DNA of 22,017 bases from an uncultured Ruminococcus sp. (lineage in GTDB: Bacteria > Bacillota > Clostridia > Oscillospirales > Ruminococcaceae), in assembly GCA_910577575.1 (NCBI GenBank), contig CAJTOG010000031.1:1-22017 (forward strand), given 5' to 3'. The notes under the pieces are model-generated. The model did not search any database. It was not told the origin of the DNA and saw only the letters and a list, made by a program, of their open reading frames with translations. A program made the translations under genes and the position numbers. Below, piece after piece: positions 8,301 through 16,226 of the stretch. Within the stretch, counting starts at the first letter, position 1. Each line of letters opens with the position of its first letter.

Positions 8301-9392
8301 ATGGAAAGCGATGAAATGTACGGAATATCGGCGGAAAACAGCTATAAAAATGTTCGCTTCGGACTGTTTGCAGATGAGGAAATTATTGCTGCCGACGGAA
8401 CATCAATTCCCGAAAACGGATTGATTGCAGAGGTTTCACTCGGCGAGGATATGAAAGCCGTATTTGCCGAAAAACTGCCGTTTTCACGCTATTACGTTCA
8501 GGAAATCGCCACAGACGAGCATTATGTCCTCAACGGTGAAAAGTACCTTGTAAATTTCGAGTATATGGGTCAGGAAATGACTACAGTGTACGTGAATGGC
8601 GTACAGTTTGATAATTTACTCAAGCGTGGAACTGTCAAGGGTATCAAGGTGAACGAATCTGAAGAACCGCTTGAAAACGCACTTTTCGGACTGTTTAATA
8701 CTGACTGTACAGAGTTCACGGCGGAAAACGCAATAGTGACTGCAAAGTCCGATAAGCAGGGAAAATTTGAGTTTGCGGAAGTAGTTTACGGCGAGTATAT
8801 TGTCCGTGAGATTGCAGCTCCCGACGGATATGTTCTGAGCGACAAAAAATATCCTGTTACAATTTCAGAGGACGGCGAAATCGTCGAAATTACGGCAATA
8901 AACAAGCCTGTTACCGTCGAAATCAGCAAGCGTGACGTTCACGGAAATGAACTTGAAGGAGCTGAAATGGAGCTTGTCAATAGTGACGGAGAAGTTGTTA
9001 AAAAGTGGACATCAGACGGCACAAACCACGTAATATCGGGACTTTCCGCAGGAAAATATATGCTGAAGGAAGTTGCTGCTCCCGACGGCTATGTGATTGC
9101 GACCGACATTGAATTTACTGTTTATACAGACGGTACAGTAAAGGTCGAAAATGTCGATTCTACGGCGATTTCTGAGGACGGAAATCCGATGATTGTGATG
9201 ATTGACGAGGCTGAAAAGATTCCCGAAAAAACTCCTGAAATCCCGAAAATTCCCGTAACACCGAGCGTTCCGACGGGCGACGCTGGCAGAAATCCGCTGG
9301 CATACCTTATGCTTGCAGGCGGTCTGATTCTGCTTGTTTCGCTTGGAATCGGCAGAAAAAAGCACAAAAATGAGAAAGGAAACCGTATATGA
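5328..9392 (+). CDS. Secreted NlpC/P60 hydrolase fused to about ten Cna-B/SpaA domains with sortase signal
   Basis: 1354 aa from the ATG at 5328 (AAGGAG at 5316-5321); the frame extends upstream but without a better start. A signal peptide occupies about 1-37. Residues 48-245 are an NlpC/P60-type cysteine peptidase: LDCSG with C96, H184 in EDHSWIYMG, and H227 as plausible third residue. Then follow roughly ten prealbumin-like Cna-B/SpaA domains, many closing with E-x-A-P-x-GY. Two tandem domains show complete isopeptide triads: K366/E423/N455 and K466/E518/N547. The C-terminus has SVPTGD (1313-1318), a membrane helix (about 1324-1342) and a basic tail, so it should be wall-anchored. The next gene is a sortase, overlapping by ATGA. 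Inferred role: donor-surface stalk for mating contact that also trims peptidoglycan. Confidence 0.88.
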   Translation: MLKNKIMKKIGAGFMAGLCAFSMLGTGMNGAIQSHAESVSATENDVFPSVDEVIAQAATLLGAPYGFGFKGYTGVYYQGGYSPLTEEYIRQQGLDCSGLIYYTMTQLGYKTSGFSWNNPVPVDTPHWLSVNENCTISYGGVTSKIDVEKNGIKTEDKPYWECPDGSTIAPGSVVIADNLAGEDHSWIYMGEFDSRDEVVEYLRNIGVNESYINTSTIGSGNGDGGTHWRIESNGSQGVVINNNTDGKKATAMNMSAFRITKTEAEFTITKVLNSDNSVKISGTSPIDGTKAIYGVYTDSDCTQKVGEITIGDDGTGSITLPDKQYYVREISAPTGYDLSTDVVALKADSNVNVGENITSGIIRINKTAEDGVVSDREFVVSWTENGVEYSQNAVTNANGIAEINGLHVYDFGSKSAISYNISEINPDTRYETPKAQDVTLTGGNADLTVAVDFENVLKKGSIRINKQSEDGQNGDRTFTISGGGQTYTLVTDADGTAILADIPVFDGSNEPIVYTISENDVPVRYVVPAEQSTTLEADETVEVTFENRLKKFTAEVVKRDSENGDSQGNATLAGAVYGLYNNGERVATYTTDENGHFITDEFVCGNYTLQELSPSEGYLLNDEIYTLGTEPENYVIEMNPVSLDVTEDVKKGCISIIKHSDDDENVVENLEPGAEFEIFLKSAGSFENAKDSEKDYLITDENGFAESKFMPYGVYTVRQTKTVNDAEFVTDFDVFISEHEKTYEYILNDASFKSYIHVTKIDAESGKTIAYEGAGFQIFDSENQLVNMDVDTFYTNSEGFLITPETLPYGDYTLVEVQAPFGYILDKTPVPFSVTAANSEEENAVNIVRVEKSDVAQKGRISVQKTGEIFNSVSENEEKYTPIFEEKWLENAVFQVIASEDIITADGTVSANAGDVVAELVTDENGYAETDLLYLGKYGIMEVSAPYGYVKNPEIQAIELTYAGQEVTVRDTMNTLFVNDYQGIEISLEKFMESDEMYGISAENSYKNVRFGLFADEEIIAADGTSIPENGLIAEVSLGEDMKAVFAEKLPFSRYYVQEIATDEHYVLNGEKYLVNFEYMGQEMTTVYVNGVQFDNLLKRGTVKGIKVNESEEPLENALFGLFNTDCTEFTAENAIVTAKSDKQGKFEFAEVVYGEYIVREIAAPDGYVLSDKKYPVTISEDGEIVEITAINKPVTVEISKRDVHGNELEGAEMELVNSDGEVVKKWTSDGTNHVISGLSAGKYMLKEVAAPDGYVIATDIEFTVYTDGTVKVENVDSTAISEDGNPMIVMIDEAEKIPEKTPEIPKIPVTPSVPTGDAGRNPLAYLMLAGGLILLVSLGIGRKKHKNEKGNRI

Positions 9393-10246
9393 CAAAGAAA
9401 AAAATAATCCGAATCGGGCTGGCTGTTCTTGCAGCCGCCCTCCTCGCCGGAGGAGCTGTAATGCTCACAAAGGACGATATATCGCAGAAAATCAAGGAAA
9501 AAGAACTGATTCCGTATATGCCTGCACCAATCATACTTGCCGAACTTGATGAAGCTGTTCCGGAAGTTCCGACGAAAGAAATTCAGGCAGAAACAGAATA
9601 TGTCAAGTCTGAAAATATTCAGAATTTTTCCGATATTACGCCGGAAACTCCTGTTTCGGAAGCACCGTCTGAAAATATTCAGAACGAACTCAGGGAAACT
9701 GTCCGTGAAATGCAGACAGCGTATCCCGATACAGTCGGATGGCTGTATATCCCCGATACTTCGGTAAATTATCCGATTATGCAGGGCGGCGACAACGACT
9801 TTTATCTGCATCATGCCTACGACGGAAGCTGGCTGTCGTCGGGTTCGGTGTTCCTTGATTTCCGCTGTGAAAGCCGTTTCATGAACAATCTGAACGTGCT
9901 GTATGGTCATCATATGAACAACGGAAGTATGTTTGCGGGAGTGTGCAATTTCAAGGATTATGGCTATTTTCAGGCACATAAGTACGGCTGGCTGGTTACT
10001 GCGGACGATGTTTATAGGATTGACTTTTTTTCTGCGGCAGTTACGGACTGCGACGATGAAATTTACAGCGGATTTGAAAATACTGCCGACCGTCTCAGTC
10101 ATATTTACGATATATCGGCGATTTATGAGCCGACGGAAATCAGTGAGCAAGACCGTCTGGTGCTTCTTTCGACCTGTTCGTATGAGTTTGAAAATGCGAG
10201 AACGGTGCTGACGGGAAAGCTTGTGAGAATGGGGGACGATATATGA
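9389..10246 (+). CDS. srtB: Class B sortase
   Basis: 285 aa. A membrane-anchored transpeptidase that cuts a sorting signal and joins the protein to the cell wall. An N-terminal helix (about 6-27) anchors it. A variable linker rich in Glu and Pro follows, then the sortase barrel from about residue 100. Catalytic elements are all visible: YGHHMNNGSMF (His about 174), STCSYEF (C263) and ENARTVL (R271). The wording GWLYIPDTSVNYPIMQG and FLDFRC is typical of class B enzymes. It overlaps the large Cna-B protein by ATGA, which makes that protein the obvious substrate through its SVPTGD signal. It also overlaps the following transfer gene by ATGA. The linker contains SENIQN twice, 20 residues apart. 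Confidence 0.95.
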   Translation: MTKKKIIRIGLAVLAAALLAGGAVMLTKDDISQKIKEKELIPYMPAPIILAELDEAVPEVPTKEIQAETEYVKSENIQNFSDITPETPVSEAPSENIQNELRETVREMQTAYPDTVGWLYIPDTSVNYPIMQGGDNDFYLHHAYDGSWLSSGSVFLDFRCESRFMNNLNVLYGHHMNNGSMFAGVCNFKDYGYFQAHKYGWLVTADDVYRIDFFSAAVTDCDDEIYSGFENTADRLSHIYDISAIYEPTEISEQDRLVLLSTCSYEFENARTVLTGKLVRMGDDI

Positions 10247-10581
10247 AAAATCTCAGAAATAAGGCGATTTCAACACTTTTCGGAGCGTTGGCGGTCGCAA
10301 ATATGATGACCATGACCGCTTTTGCGGAGGGCGACGTTGCGGGTGCTGTCACAAGCACCTGGTCGTCCGCAAAAAGTCAGATTAAGAGCGTTGTGGACAA
10401 CGTGGTATTTCCCGTAATCGACGTAATACTGGTCATTTTGCTGTTTGTCAAGATAGGTACAATGTACTTGGAGTATAAAAAGCATGGTCAGCTTGAATGG
10501 ACTGCACCGGCGATTTTGTTCGGCTGTCTTATCTTCACGCTGACCGCTCCGCTGTACATCTGGAGCGTGGTGAACATCTGA
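10243..10581 (+). CDS. DUF3852 membrane protein, VirB2-like topology
   Basis: 112 aa. A signal-like N-terminus ends near TAFAEGD (cleavage after about residue 28), followed by two hydrophobic helices, VVFPVIDVILVILLFVKIG and TAPAILFGCLIFTLTAPLYI, with a short polar loop YLEYKKHGQLEW. I recognise the DUF3852 family, which sits at the head of the transfer genes in Tn1549-like elements. A cleaved leader, two helices and a short positive loop are what VirB2-type pilins and channel subunits show, so a pore or pilin role is plausible but inferred. It overlaps the sortase by ATGA, tying surface-protein and channel production together. Confidence 0.83.
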   Translation: MKNLRNKAISTLFGALAVANMMTMTAFAEGDVAGAVTSTWSSAKSQIKSVVDNVVFPVIDVILVILLFVKIGTMYLEYKKHGQLEWTAPAILFGCLIFTLTAPLYIWSVVNI

Positions 10582-10645
10582 CGTTCACTAAAAATCAGCT
10601 GCTGCATATCATGTTCATAGGAATCAAAATCATGAGGTGATAACT

Positions 10646-10867
10646 ATGATGACAATGTGTGCAGTGATTCTGGAAATCAGCGATAGGAGACTTCTTGTCC
10701 GTGACAGCAAAACAGATCAGGAGATTGCCGTAAATACACGCTGTAACTGCAATTTCCGTGTTGGAGACAGGGTAATAATTGTTTACAATGGTGCAATGAC
10801 AAGAAGTATTCCTCCGCAGATAAGTGCAATAAGAATACGAAAAGCACCGTTTAATATTTGCTTTTAA
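10646..10867 (+). CDS. Small beta-rich (OB-like) protein, unknown function
   Basis: 73 aa from the ATG at 10646, chosen because GAGGTGA sits at 10635-10640; an in-frame GTG at 10637 lies in that site. The sequence CAVILEISDRRLLVRDSKTD, FRVGDRVIIVYNGAMTRSIP and PQISAIRI alternates short strands as in small OB-fold proteins of the DUF3221 kind. I recall similar short proteins in gut Firmicutes, without a function. No signal or membrane segment. It sits between the DUF3852 gene and a terminator, 64 nt after the former. It could be a regulator or a structural helper; nothing in the sequence decides. Confidence 0.65.
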   Translation: MMTMCAVILEISDRRLLVRDSKTDQEIAVNTRCNCNFRVGDRVIIVYNGAMTRSIPPQISAIRIRKAPFNICF

Positions 10868-10880
10868 ATATACTTGAAAG

Positions 10881-10915
10881 TCCGTTTCTGATGCTTTATC
10901 AGAGGCGGATTTTTA
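10881..10915 (+). terminator. Rho-independent terminator
   Basis: TCCGTTTCTGAT (10881-10892) pairs with ATCAGAGGCGGA (10898-10909) as a 12-bp stem including two G-T pairs. The loop is 5 nt (GCTTT) and TTTTT follows. It separates the surface operon from the Toprim/transfer operon. Confidence 0.85.
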
Positions 10916-10935
10916 ATTAAAAAGGGGTGATAAAA

Positions 10936-12348
10936 GTGCCGTATATCCCATTTACAGAAGAACAAAAAATAACGGCAAACAGCGTAGAACTGGCAGATTT
11001 TCTACGTATGCGGGGCGAAAGACTTGAACGTGCAGGGCGTGAATACAAGCTGATTTACAGCGACAGTTCGGGCAGGCATGACAGCATAACAATGTCGGGT
11101 TCAAGGTGGTTTGACCACAAAAATCAGGTCGGCGGCGGTACAATAAAATTCATGCAGTATTTTTACAATATGGACTTCCCGACGGCAGTTCAGGAACTTC
11201 TTGGATACTCGGTTGAACCGTTGCAGCGAAGTCCTCCGAAAATGGCTGTACAGGCGGAAAAACCAAGGAATTTCCGACTTCCCGAAACCAATGAAAATAT
11301 GCACAGGGTATATGCTTACCTGATTAAACAGCGGTTCATAAATCCCGAAATTATCGGATATTTTGCGAAAAATCGCACGTTGTATGAGGATAAGGAACAT
11401 CACAATATAGTGTTCGTGGGAGTTGACGAAAACGGCGTACCACGTCAGGCTCACAAGAGATCAACGTCAACTTTCGGGAAATCTTTTCGGCAGACCGTCG
11501 AGGGTTCGGACACAAAATACAGCTTTGCGTACTTCGGAGATTCGGGAAAATTGTTTATTTTTGAAGCTCCGATAGATATGCTGAGTTATCTCACATTGAA
11601 TCCCGAAAACTGGCAGAAACACAGCTATATCGCCATGAACGGCGTGTATGAAAACGCTGTTTTAACGGCGTTAAAAGGACATTCAAATCTGTCGGAAATT
11701 ATGATCTGCACCGACAACGACGGGGGCGGAATCGATGCTGCGGACAGGCTGAAAGATATACTGTCAGACAGCGGATATGCTGATATCAAGCGGATTCTGC
11801 CGCATAACAAAGACTTCAATGAAGATTTGAAACAGCTTAACGGCGTTGAATTTCTGAAGGCTGTTCCTCACAGACGGCTGGAAAAATATCATGAAACCGC
11901 AGGCGGTCTTCAGTACCTCAGATGCCATCCGGAACGCCTGATATCACAGATTTCCGCTGCTTTCAGAAACAGACAGTACAAATATCTTGCCGAGTATGCA
12001 CTTGCAGGCTCGGCATTTTTTATCGGTGCGAAAGATGAAGAAGCGATGTTTGAAAAGCTGAAATCCAAGCTTGTAAACGAGTACCGTGCGTACAGCGATA
12101 AAGGCAGAATATCAGCAAAAATTGACAGTCTGAAGTCTGCGTATTCAGCTGTATATCGGGATTTGAAAATGCCTGCACATACTCGTGAGCAGTCGGTTCA
12201 GACGGCAAAGAAGCTGTTTATCCTGGCGGACTGTGCCGTGAAAATCTGTACTGAAGAAAAGCTGTGCGAGGTTCAGGAAAATGGTGAAACGGAGTCGGAG
12301 GCTTCGGAGATGTCAGCGGGGGAGCGTCATGAAGTCATCAGATATTAA
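10936..12348 (+). CDS. DUF3991 and Toprim domain protein (primase-like)
   Basis: 470 aa from the GTG at 10936, giving the family-typical start PYIPFTEEQ, with AAAGGGG at 10921-10927 as ribosome site; an earlier GTG at 10927 overlaps that site. The N-terminal region (VELADFLRMRGE, SRWFDHKNQVGGGTIKFMQ) is the DUF3991-type zone that resembles the DNA-binding part of primases. A Toprim fold follows, with FIFEAPIDMLS (acidic E210) and ICTDNDGGGIDAADRL (D260, D262), the metal-binding residues. It probably makes primers on transferred single-stranded DNA or acts in element replication; this is inferred from the fold. The C-terminal 130 residues are helical and not assigned. The gene lies just upstream of the coupling protein gene. 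Confidence 0.87.
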   Translation: MPYIPFTEEQKITANSVELADFLRMRGERLERAGREYKLIYSDSSGRHDSITMSGSRWFDHKNQVGGGTIKFMQYFYNMDFPTAVQELLGYSVEPLQRSPPKMAVQAEKPRNFRLPETNENMHRVYAYLIKQRFINPEIIGYFAKNRTLYEDKEHHNIVFVGVDENGVPRQAHKRSTSTFGKSFRQTVEGSDTKYSFAYFGDSGKLFIFEAPIDMLSYLTLNPENWQKHSYIAMNGVYENAVLTALKGHSNLSEIMICTDNDGGGIDAADRLKDILSDSGYADIKRILPHNKDFNEDLKQLNGVEFLKAVPHRRLEKYHETAGGLQYLRCHPERLISQISAAFRNRQYKYLAEYALAGSAFFIGAKDEEAMFEKLKSKLVNEYRAYSDKGRISAKIDSLKSAYSAVYRDLKMPAHTREQSVQTAKKLFILADCAVKICTEEKLCEVQENGETESEASEMSAGERHEVIRY

Positions 12349-12406
12349 TATATCAACTGAAATTTACAGTATATAGCAGAAAGAAGAATATTTGGAGGGA
12401 TGTGGA

Positions 12407-14167
12407 TTGGAAGAAAAGCAGATAACAATTATAATTATACTGGTTGTATTATTTATAGTTTTTCTTGTAATTGTAAACTTGCTTGATAACAGGAGTATTG
12501 ACGGAATAAAGGCAAAAATCGTGGGTGACGGGCAGCACGGCACGGCTCGCTGGGCAACGAAATCGGAGATAAAAAATACTTTTGTTTCCGTGCCGTTTGA
12601 GCCTGAAAAATGGCGTAAGGGCGAAGATTTGCCGACGGTTCAGGGTACTGTGGTGGGGTGCAGAGGACGGCAGAAAACGGTTGCACTGGTGGACACGGGC
12701 GACGTTCACACGCTGATGATCGGCGCTGCGGGAGTGGGAAAAACGGCGTTTTTTCTATACCCGAATATCGAGTTTGCCTGTGCATCGGGAATGTCGTTTC
12801 TGCAAACTGATACAAAGGGCGACGTTGCCAGAAATTACGGAAATATAGCCAAAAACTGCTATGACTACAACGTTTCTGTGCTTGATTTGCGTAACCCGAC
12901 TCGTTCCGACGAGAACAATATTCTGCATCTTGTGAATAAGTATATGGACTTGTATCTTCAGGACAACACCAATCTTTCGGCAAAGGCAAAAGCCGAGAAA
13001 TATGCAAAAATCACGGCAAAAACGATTATCAATATCGGCGGCGGCGACGGAAATTACGGTCAGAATGCGTTCTTTTACGACGCAGCGGAAGGTCTTCTCG
13101 CTTCTGTGATTCTGCTTCTTGCGGAGTTCGGCGACAGGAATGAACGCCATATCGTGTCGGTTTTCAAGCTGATTCAGGACCTGATTTCCAAGCCTGACGG
13201 CAAGGGGCAGAAGATGTATTTCACGAAATTAATGGAAAAATTGCCGTCGGAACATAAGGCAAAGTGGCTGGCGGGAGCGGCTCTGAACTCGGCAGATCAG
13301 GCGATGATGTCGGTCATGAGTACGGCACTGTCACGATTGAACAGCTTTCTGGACTCCGAAATGGAGCAGATTCTGTGTTTTGGAACGGCAATAGACGCTG
13401 AACGGTTTTGTTCCGAAAAATCGGCGATTTTCATTATTCTGCCCGAAGAAGATAACAGCAAATATTTCATGGTAAGTCTGCTGATTCAGCAGTTGTACAG
13501 AGAAATTCTGGTTATCGCCGACGAGAACGGCGGTACGCTGAAAAACAGGGTGATGTTTTACTGTGATGAGCTGGGCACTTTTCCTAAAATAGACGGTATG
13601 GAGGCGATGTTCTCCGCAGGACGAAGCCGAAAAATTAGTATTGTTGCAATAATTCAGTCCTTCGCACAGCTTGAACAGAATTACGGAAAACAGGGTATGG
13701 AAATAATTACGGACAACACGCAGTTGACGATATTCGGCGGTTTTGCGCCTAATTCTCAGTCCGCAGAGGTGCTGTCGAAAGCGTTGGGCGAGCAGACTGT
13801 GCAGTCGGGGTCAGTGTCGTGCGGAAAGGAAAAATCACAGTCACTGCAGATGATCGGCAGACCTCTAATGACCGTAGACGAGCTGAAATCTATGCCGAAA
13901 GGTCAGTTTATCGTCATGAAAACAGGTACTTATCCGATGATTTCAAAACTGAAACTGTACTTCAAATGGGGCATAGAGTTCGGTAAGCCGTTTCAAATTG
14001 CGGACAGAGGTGCAAGGGCAGTCAGCTACATGGAACGTGATGGGCTGATTCGGGAAGTAGAGCTGAAATATCCGCAGAAAAAGAAAAGTCTTCTGCCTGA
14101 ACCGGAGGAAGAATATGACGAAAAATCGCCGAAATCAAGGCGATTACTAAAAACGGGAGGGATGTGA
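12407..14167 (+). CDS. virD4: VirD4/TraG-family type IV coupling protein
   Basis: 586 aa from a TTG at 12407, preceded by GGAGG (12394-12398) at good spacing; a TTG at 12392 overlaps that site. This ATPase brings relaxase-bound DNA to the transfer channel. It has one N-terminal membrane helix (about 6-25), Walker A GAAGVGKT (106-113) and Walker B FYCDEL (D387, E388). The sensor-like AIIQSFAQLEQNYG and the segment TDNTQLTIFGGF are typical of the VirD4/CD1115 type. The C-terminus is basic and acidic by turns (PEPEEEYDEKSPKSRR). Length is normal. I see no PcfB-type gene directly before it, which many related elements carry. It overlaps the next gene as GTGA. Confidence 0.95.
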   Translation: MEEKQITIIIILVVLFIVFLVIVNLLDNRSIDGIKAKIVGDGQHGTARWATKSEIKNTFVSVPFEPEKWRKGEDLPTVQGTVVGCRGRQKTVALVDTGDVHTLMIGAAGVGKTAFFLYPNIEFACASGMSFLQTDTKGDVARNYGNIAKNCYDYNVSVLDLRNPTRSDENNILHLVNKYMDLYLQDNTNLSAKAKAEKYAKITAKTIINIGGGDGNYGQNAFFYDAAEGLLASVILLLAEFGDRNERHIVSVFKLIQDLISKPDGKGQKMYFTKLMEKLPSEHKAKWLAGAALNSADQAMMSVMSTALSRLNSFLDSEMEQILCFGTAIDAERFCSEKSAIFIILPEEDNSKYFMVSLLIQQLYREILVIADENGGTLKNRVMFYCDELGTFPKIDGMEAMFSAGRSRKISIVAIIQSFAQLEQNYGKQGMEIITDNTQLTIFGGFAPNSQSAEVLSKALGEQTVQSGSVSCGKEKSQSLQMIGRPLMTVDELKSMPKGQFIVMKTGTYPMISKLKLYFKWGIEFGKPFQIADRGARAVSYMERDGLIREVELKYPQKKKSLLPEPEEEYDEKSPKSRRLLKTGGM

Positions 14168-14427
14168 AATTGATTGTTCCCGAACGAATTTACGATGAAA
14201 ATCTGCCACACAGAGCCGTCAGCGTGTACTGCTATCTGTGCGGACGTGCGAATAAAAAAGGCGAATGTTTTCCGTCGGTCAGAACTGTTGCGGAGGATTT
14301 GCATATCAGCAAAAGGACGGTATTTCGGGCAATTTCAGACCTTGAACGTGCGGGACTCCTGACGAGAACAGCACGCAGGCGTGTTCACGGAGGAAGGAGT
14401 TCTTCGCTGTACAAAATTAAAATTTGA
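14164..14427 (+). CDS. Winged helix-turn-helix DNA-binding protein
   Basis: 87 aa. Residues about 15-65 form a winged helix: AVSVYCYLCGRANKKGECFP, then SVRTVAEDLHISKRTVFRAI as helix-turn-helix, then LERAGLLTRTARRRVHGGRS as wing. This is the HTH_36 pattern also seen in replication initiators and small ICE regulators. The start is ambiguous: GTG at 14164 overlaps the coupling protein stop, but GGGAGG (14155-14160) is only 3 nt away, whereas a TTG at 14170 has 9-nt spacing. Embedded in the transfer operon, it may regulate transfer genes or bind element DNA. That is inference. Confidence 0.83.
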   Translation: MKLIVPERIYDENLPHRAVSVYCYLCGRANKKGECFPSVRTVAEDLHISKRTVFRAISDLERAGLLTRTARRRVHGGRSSSLYKIKI

Positions 14428-14441
14428 GGAGGTGGTGTGCC

Positions 14442-15365
14442 ATGTTTGACTGGATCGGCGATGCGATTGACTGGATTGGCGACGGAATTTCGTCGATGTG
14501 GAACAACACGGTGGGGTCGGCGGTCGATTCCATCACGGATAAGATATGGGATGTCATGTTTACGTGGCTGTTCAACCTGATTTACGGCGGTATTGCGGAC
14601 TTATTCGAGTTTATCAACGAAACGACAAGCGATATTTTTGCACTTTCATGGGTGCAGACTTTTATCGAACTGTTTCACCATCTGGCGTGGATGCTGTTTG
14701 TCTGCGGATTTATTGTGGCGGTGTTCGATACGGCAATTGCCTATGAATCGGGGCAAAACAACATCAAGACAACCTGTCTGAACGTGCTGAAAGGCTTTAT
14801 TGCGGTGAATCTGGTCACGGTAGTTCCGCAGAGGCTGTACAGCTTCTGTACGTCGCTTCAGGGGACGTTTACCCACGATTTACTGGGAAATTTCATAGGT
14901 TCAACGACCGATACGGTATCAGGAACGGCACTCAGCGTGGTGGTAGCACTTGCATCAGATGTGTCGCTGTTCAGCCTGTTTTTTATCATACTTTTCGGCT
15001 ATTGTACGATAAAAGTGGTGTTTGCGAACATCAAAAGAGGGGGAATCCTGCTGTGTCAGATAGCGGTGGGAAGTCTGTACCTGTTCGGAGTTCCAAGAGG
15101 CTATACGGACGGATTTTTCAGCTGGTGCAAGCAGGTAATCGCTACATGTTTGACCGCTTTTTTGCAGACTACAATCCTGTATCTTGGACTTCTGACATAC
15201 ACTCAGCACGCTTTGCTGGCAGTCGGAATATGCCTTTCGGCGAACGAAGTTCCGAGAATAGCACAGATGTTCGGACTTGATACAAGCACCAGAGTCAATA
15301 TGATGAGCGTAAGTCACACGGTGAGCATGGGTTCGAAGGCTGTGAAAATGATGACGAAAAAGTGA
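14442..15365 (+). CDS. VirB6/TrbL-like polytopic transfer membrane protein
   Basis: 307 aa from the ATG at 14442, with GAGGAGGTGG at 14427-14436; an in-frame TTG at 14424 is less likely. The N-terminus is an aromatic amphipathic stretch (FDWIGDAIDWIGDGISSMW). At least five or six hydrophobic helices follow, including LAWMLFVCGFIVAVFDTAIA, LFSLFFIILFGYCTIKVVF and TAFLQTTILYLGLLTY. The pattern and position fit the TrbL/VirB6 inner-membrane channel component of Gram-positive conjugation systems. The stretch KRGGILLCQIAVGSLYLFGV followed by PRGYTDGFFSW is characteristic of these ICE proteins. It is followed after 11 nt by the VirB3-like gene. Confidence 0.85.
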   Translation: MFDWIGDAIDWIGDGISSMWNNTVGSAVDSITDKIWDVMFTWLFNLIYGGIADLFEFINETTSDIFALSWVQTFIELFHHLAWMLFVCGFIVAVFDTAIAYESGQNNIKTTCLNVLKGFIAVNLVTVVPQRLYSFCTSLQGTFTHDLLGNFIGSTTDTVSGTALSVVVALASDVSLFSLFFIILFGYCTIKVVFANIKRGGILLCQIAVGSLYLFGVPRGYTDGFFSWCKQVIATCLTAFLQTTILYLGLLTYTQHALLAVGICLSANEVPRIAQMFGLDTSTRVNMMSVSHTVSMGSKAVKMMTKK

Positions 15366-15376
15366 GGTGAACGGAA

Positions 15377-15652
15377 TTGAAAACATATATTTATCCCGAA
15401 AATTTGCGTGCCACGGTCAAGCTGTGGTTCTGGAATGTGCGTGATTTTCTGATAATCTGCGGCGGAATAATTCTGTCGGTGGCGCTGCTTGCGAAGCTGT
15501 GGACTGTGATTCCGCTGGCGGTTACGGTCTGCTACGCATTTCTGAGTCTGAGGGCGGACGACAGCTCGATTATGGACTATATCGTCAACGCTGTGAAGTT
15601 TTTTGTGACCTCACAGCAGTTATTTTTATGGGAGGTCAAAAATGAGAAGTAA
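15377..15652 (+). CDS. VirB3/PrgI-like small transfer membrane protein
   Basis: 91 aa from a TTG at 15377, supported by GAGGTGA at 15364-15370; in-frame codons upstream include a stop. The chain begins TYIYPENLRATVKLWFWNVR, then two close hydrophobic helices (FLIICGGIILSVALLAKL, VIPLAVTVCYAFLSL), and ends SQQLFLWEVKNEK. This matches the small PrgI/VirB3-type protein found between the VirB6-like and VirB4 genes in Gram-positive ICEs. It probably docks VirB4 to the membrane channel. The 3' end overlaps the next gene by 11 nt. Confidence 0.8.
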   Translation: MKTYIYPENLRATVKLWFWNVRDFLIICGGIILSVALLAKLWTVIPLAVTVCYAFLSLRADDSSIMDYIVNAVKFFVTSQQLFLWEVKNEK

Positions 15653-16226
15653 GAAAAACAGCGTTCAGAGGCTCATCGGCTTTGAATGTTTTACGAAATA
15701 CGGTGTTCGGACGGACAGGTATGAATTTGCATTTTTCGGCATAGAACCGACAAATATTTCGGTGCTTTCGGCGGCGAATATCGAGGCAAAAATCCATCAT
15801 CTCACGATGCTGCTGAGCATGATTCCCGACCTTGAGATAACTGCTCTGGACAGTGTCGAGTGTTTCGATGCCAACAAATCGTATATACGTAAAAGACTTA
15901 ACGAAGAAAAGAATGAATCCGTCCGCAGATTATTGCAGGCGGATTTTGATTTTCTGGACGAAATACAGACGGAAATGTCGTCGGCAAGGCAGTTTGTGTT
16001 CTGCGTGAGATTCCGCAGGGAGAACGATGAGCAGATTTTCAAGTCCGTGAACCGAATCGAAAAATTCATTGCAGAGTACGGATTTATTGCCAAAAGAATG
16101 GCAAAATCCGACATCAAGCGAATGCTTGCACTGTACTTCGGCACGAGCATTGCAGGCGAGGAAATTCCCGATATTGAGGGAGAAAACGAGTTTGTTTTGG
16201 AGAGTGAAGCGAATGAAAATCAATAA
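15642..16226 (+). CDS. Conserved conjugation-module protein between VirB3-like and VirB4
   Basis: 194 aa; ATG at 15642 inside the end of the upstream gene, with GGGAGGT just before. The sequence GFECFTKYGVRTDRYEFAFF, then NIEAKIHHLTMLLSMIPDLE, a charged helical stretch and SARQFVFCVRFR recalls the N-terminal module that VirB4-family ATPases use at the membrane. It may be a detached version of that module; this is inference. There are no membrane segments and no nucleotide-binding motif. The C-terminus is acidic (EIPDIEGENEFVLESEANEN). It overlaps the VirB4 start by 14 nt, so it should be made in step with VirB4. Confidence 0.7.
   Translation: MRSKKNSVQRLIGFECFTKYGVRTDRYEFAFFGIEPTNISVLSAANIEAKIHHLTMLLSMIPDLEITALDSVECFDANKSYIRKRLNEEKNESVRRLLQADFDFLDEIQTEMSSARQFVFCVRFRRENDEQIFKSVNRIEKFIAEYGFIAKRMAKSDIKRMLALYFGTSIAGEEIPDIEGENEFVLESEANENQ

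Noticed and set aside
9122..10150. Long open frame on the minus strand (about 340 codons) opposite the Cna-B end and sortase
   Set aside because: No ribosome site or recognisable domain; low-complexity composition mirrors the + strand coding sequence, which has clear sortase motifs.
12329..12376. 15-codon frame between the Toprim gene end and the coupling protein gene
   Set aside because: Very short, no recognisable product; perhaps a remnant but not supportable.
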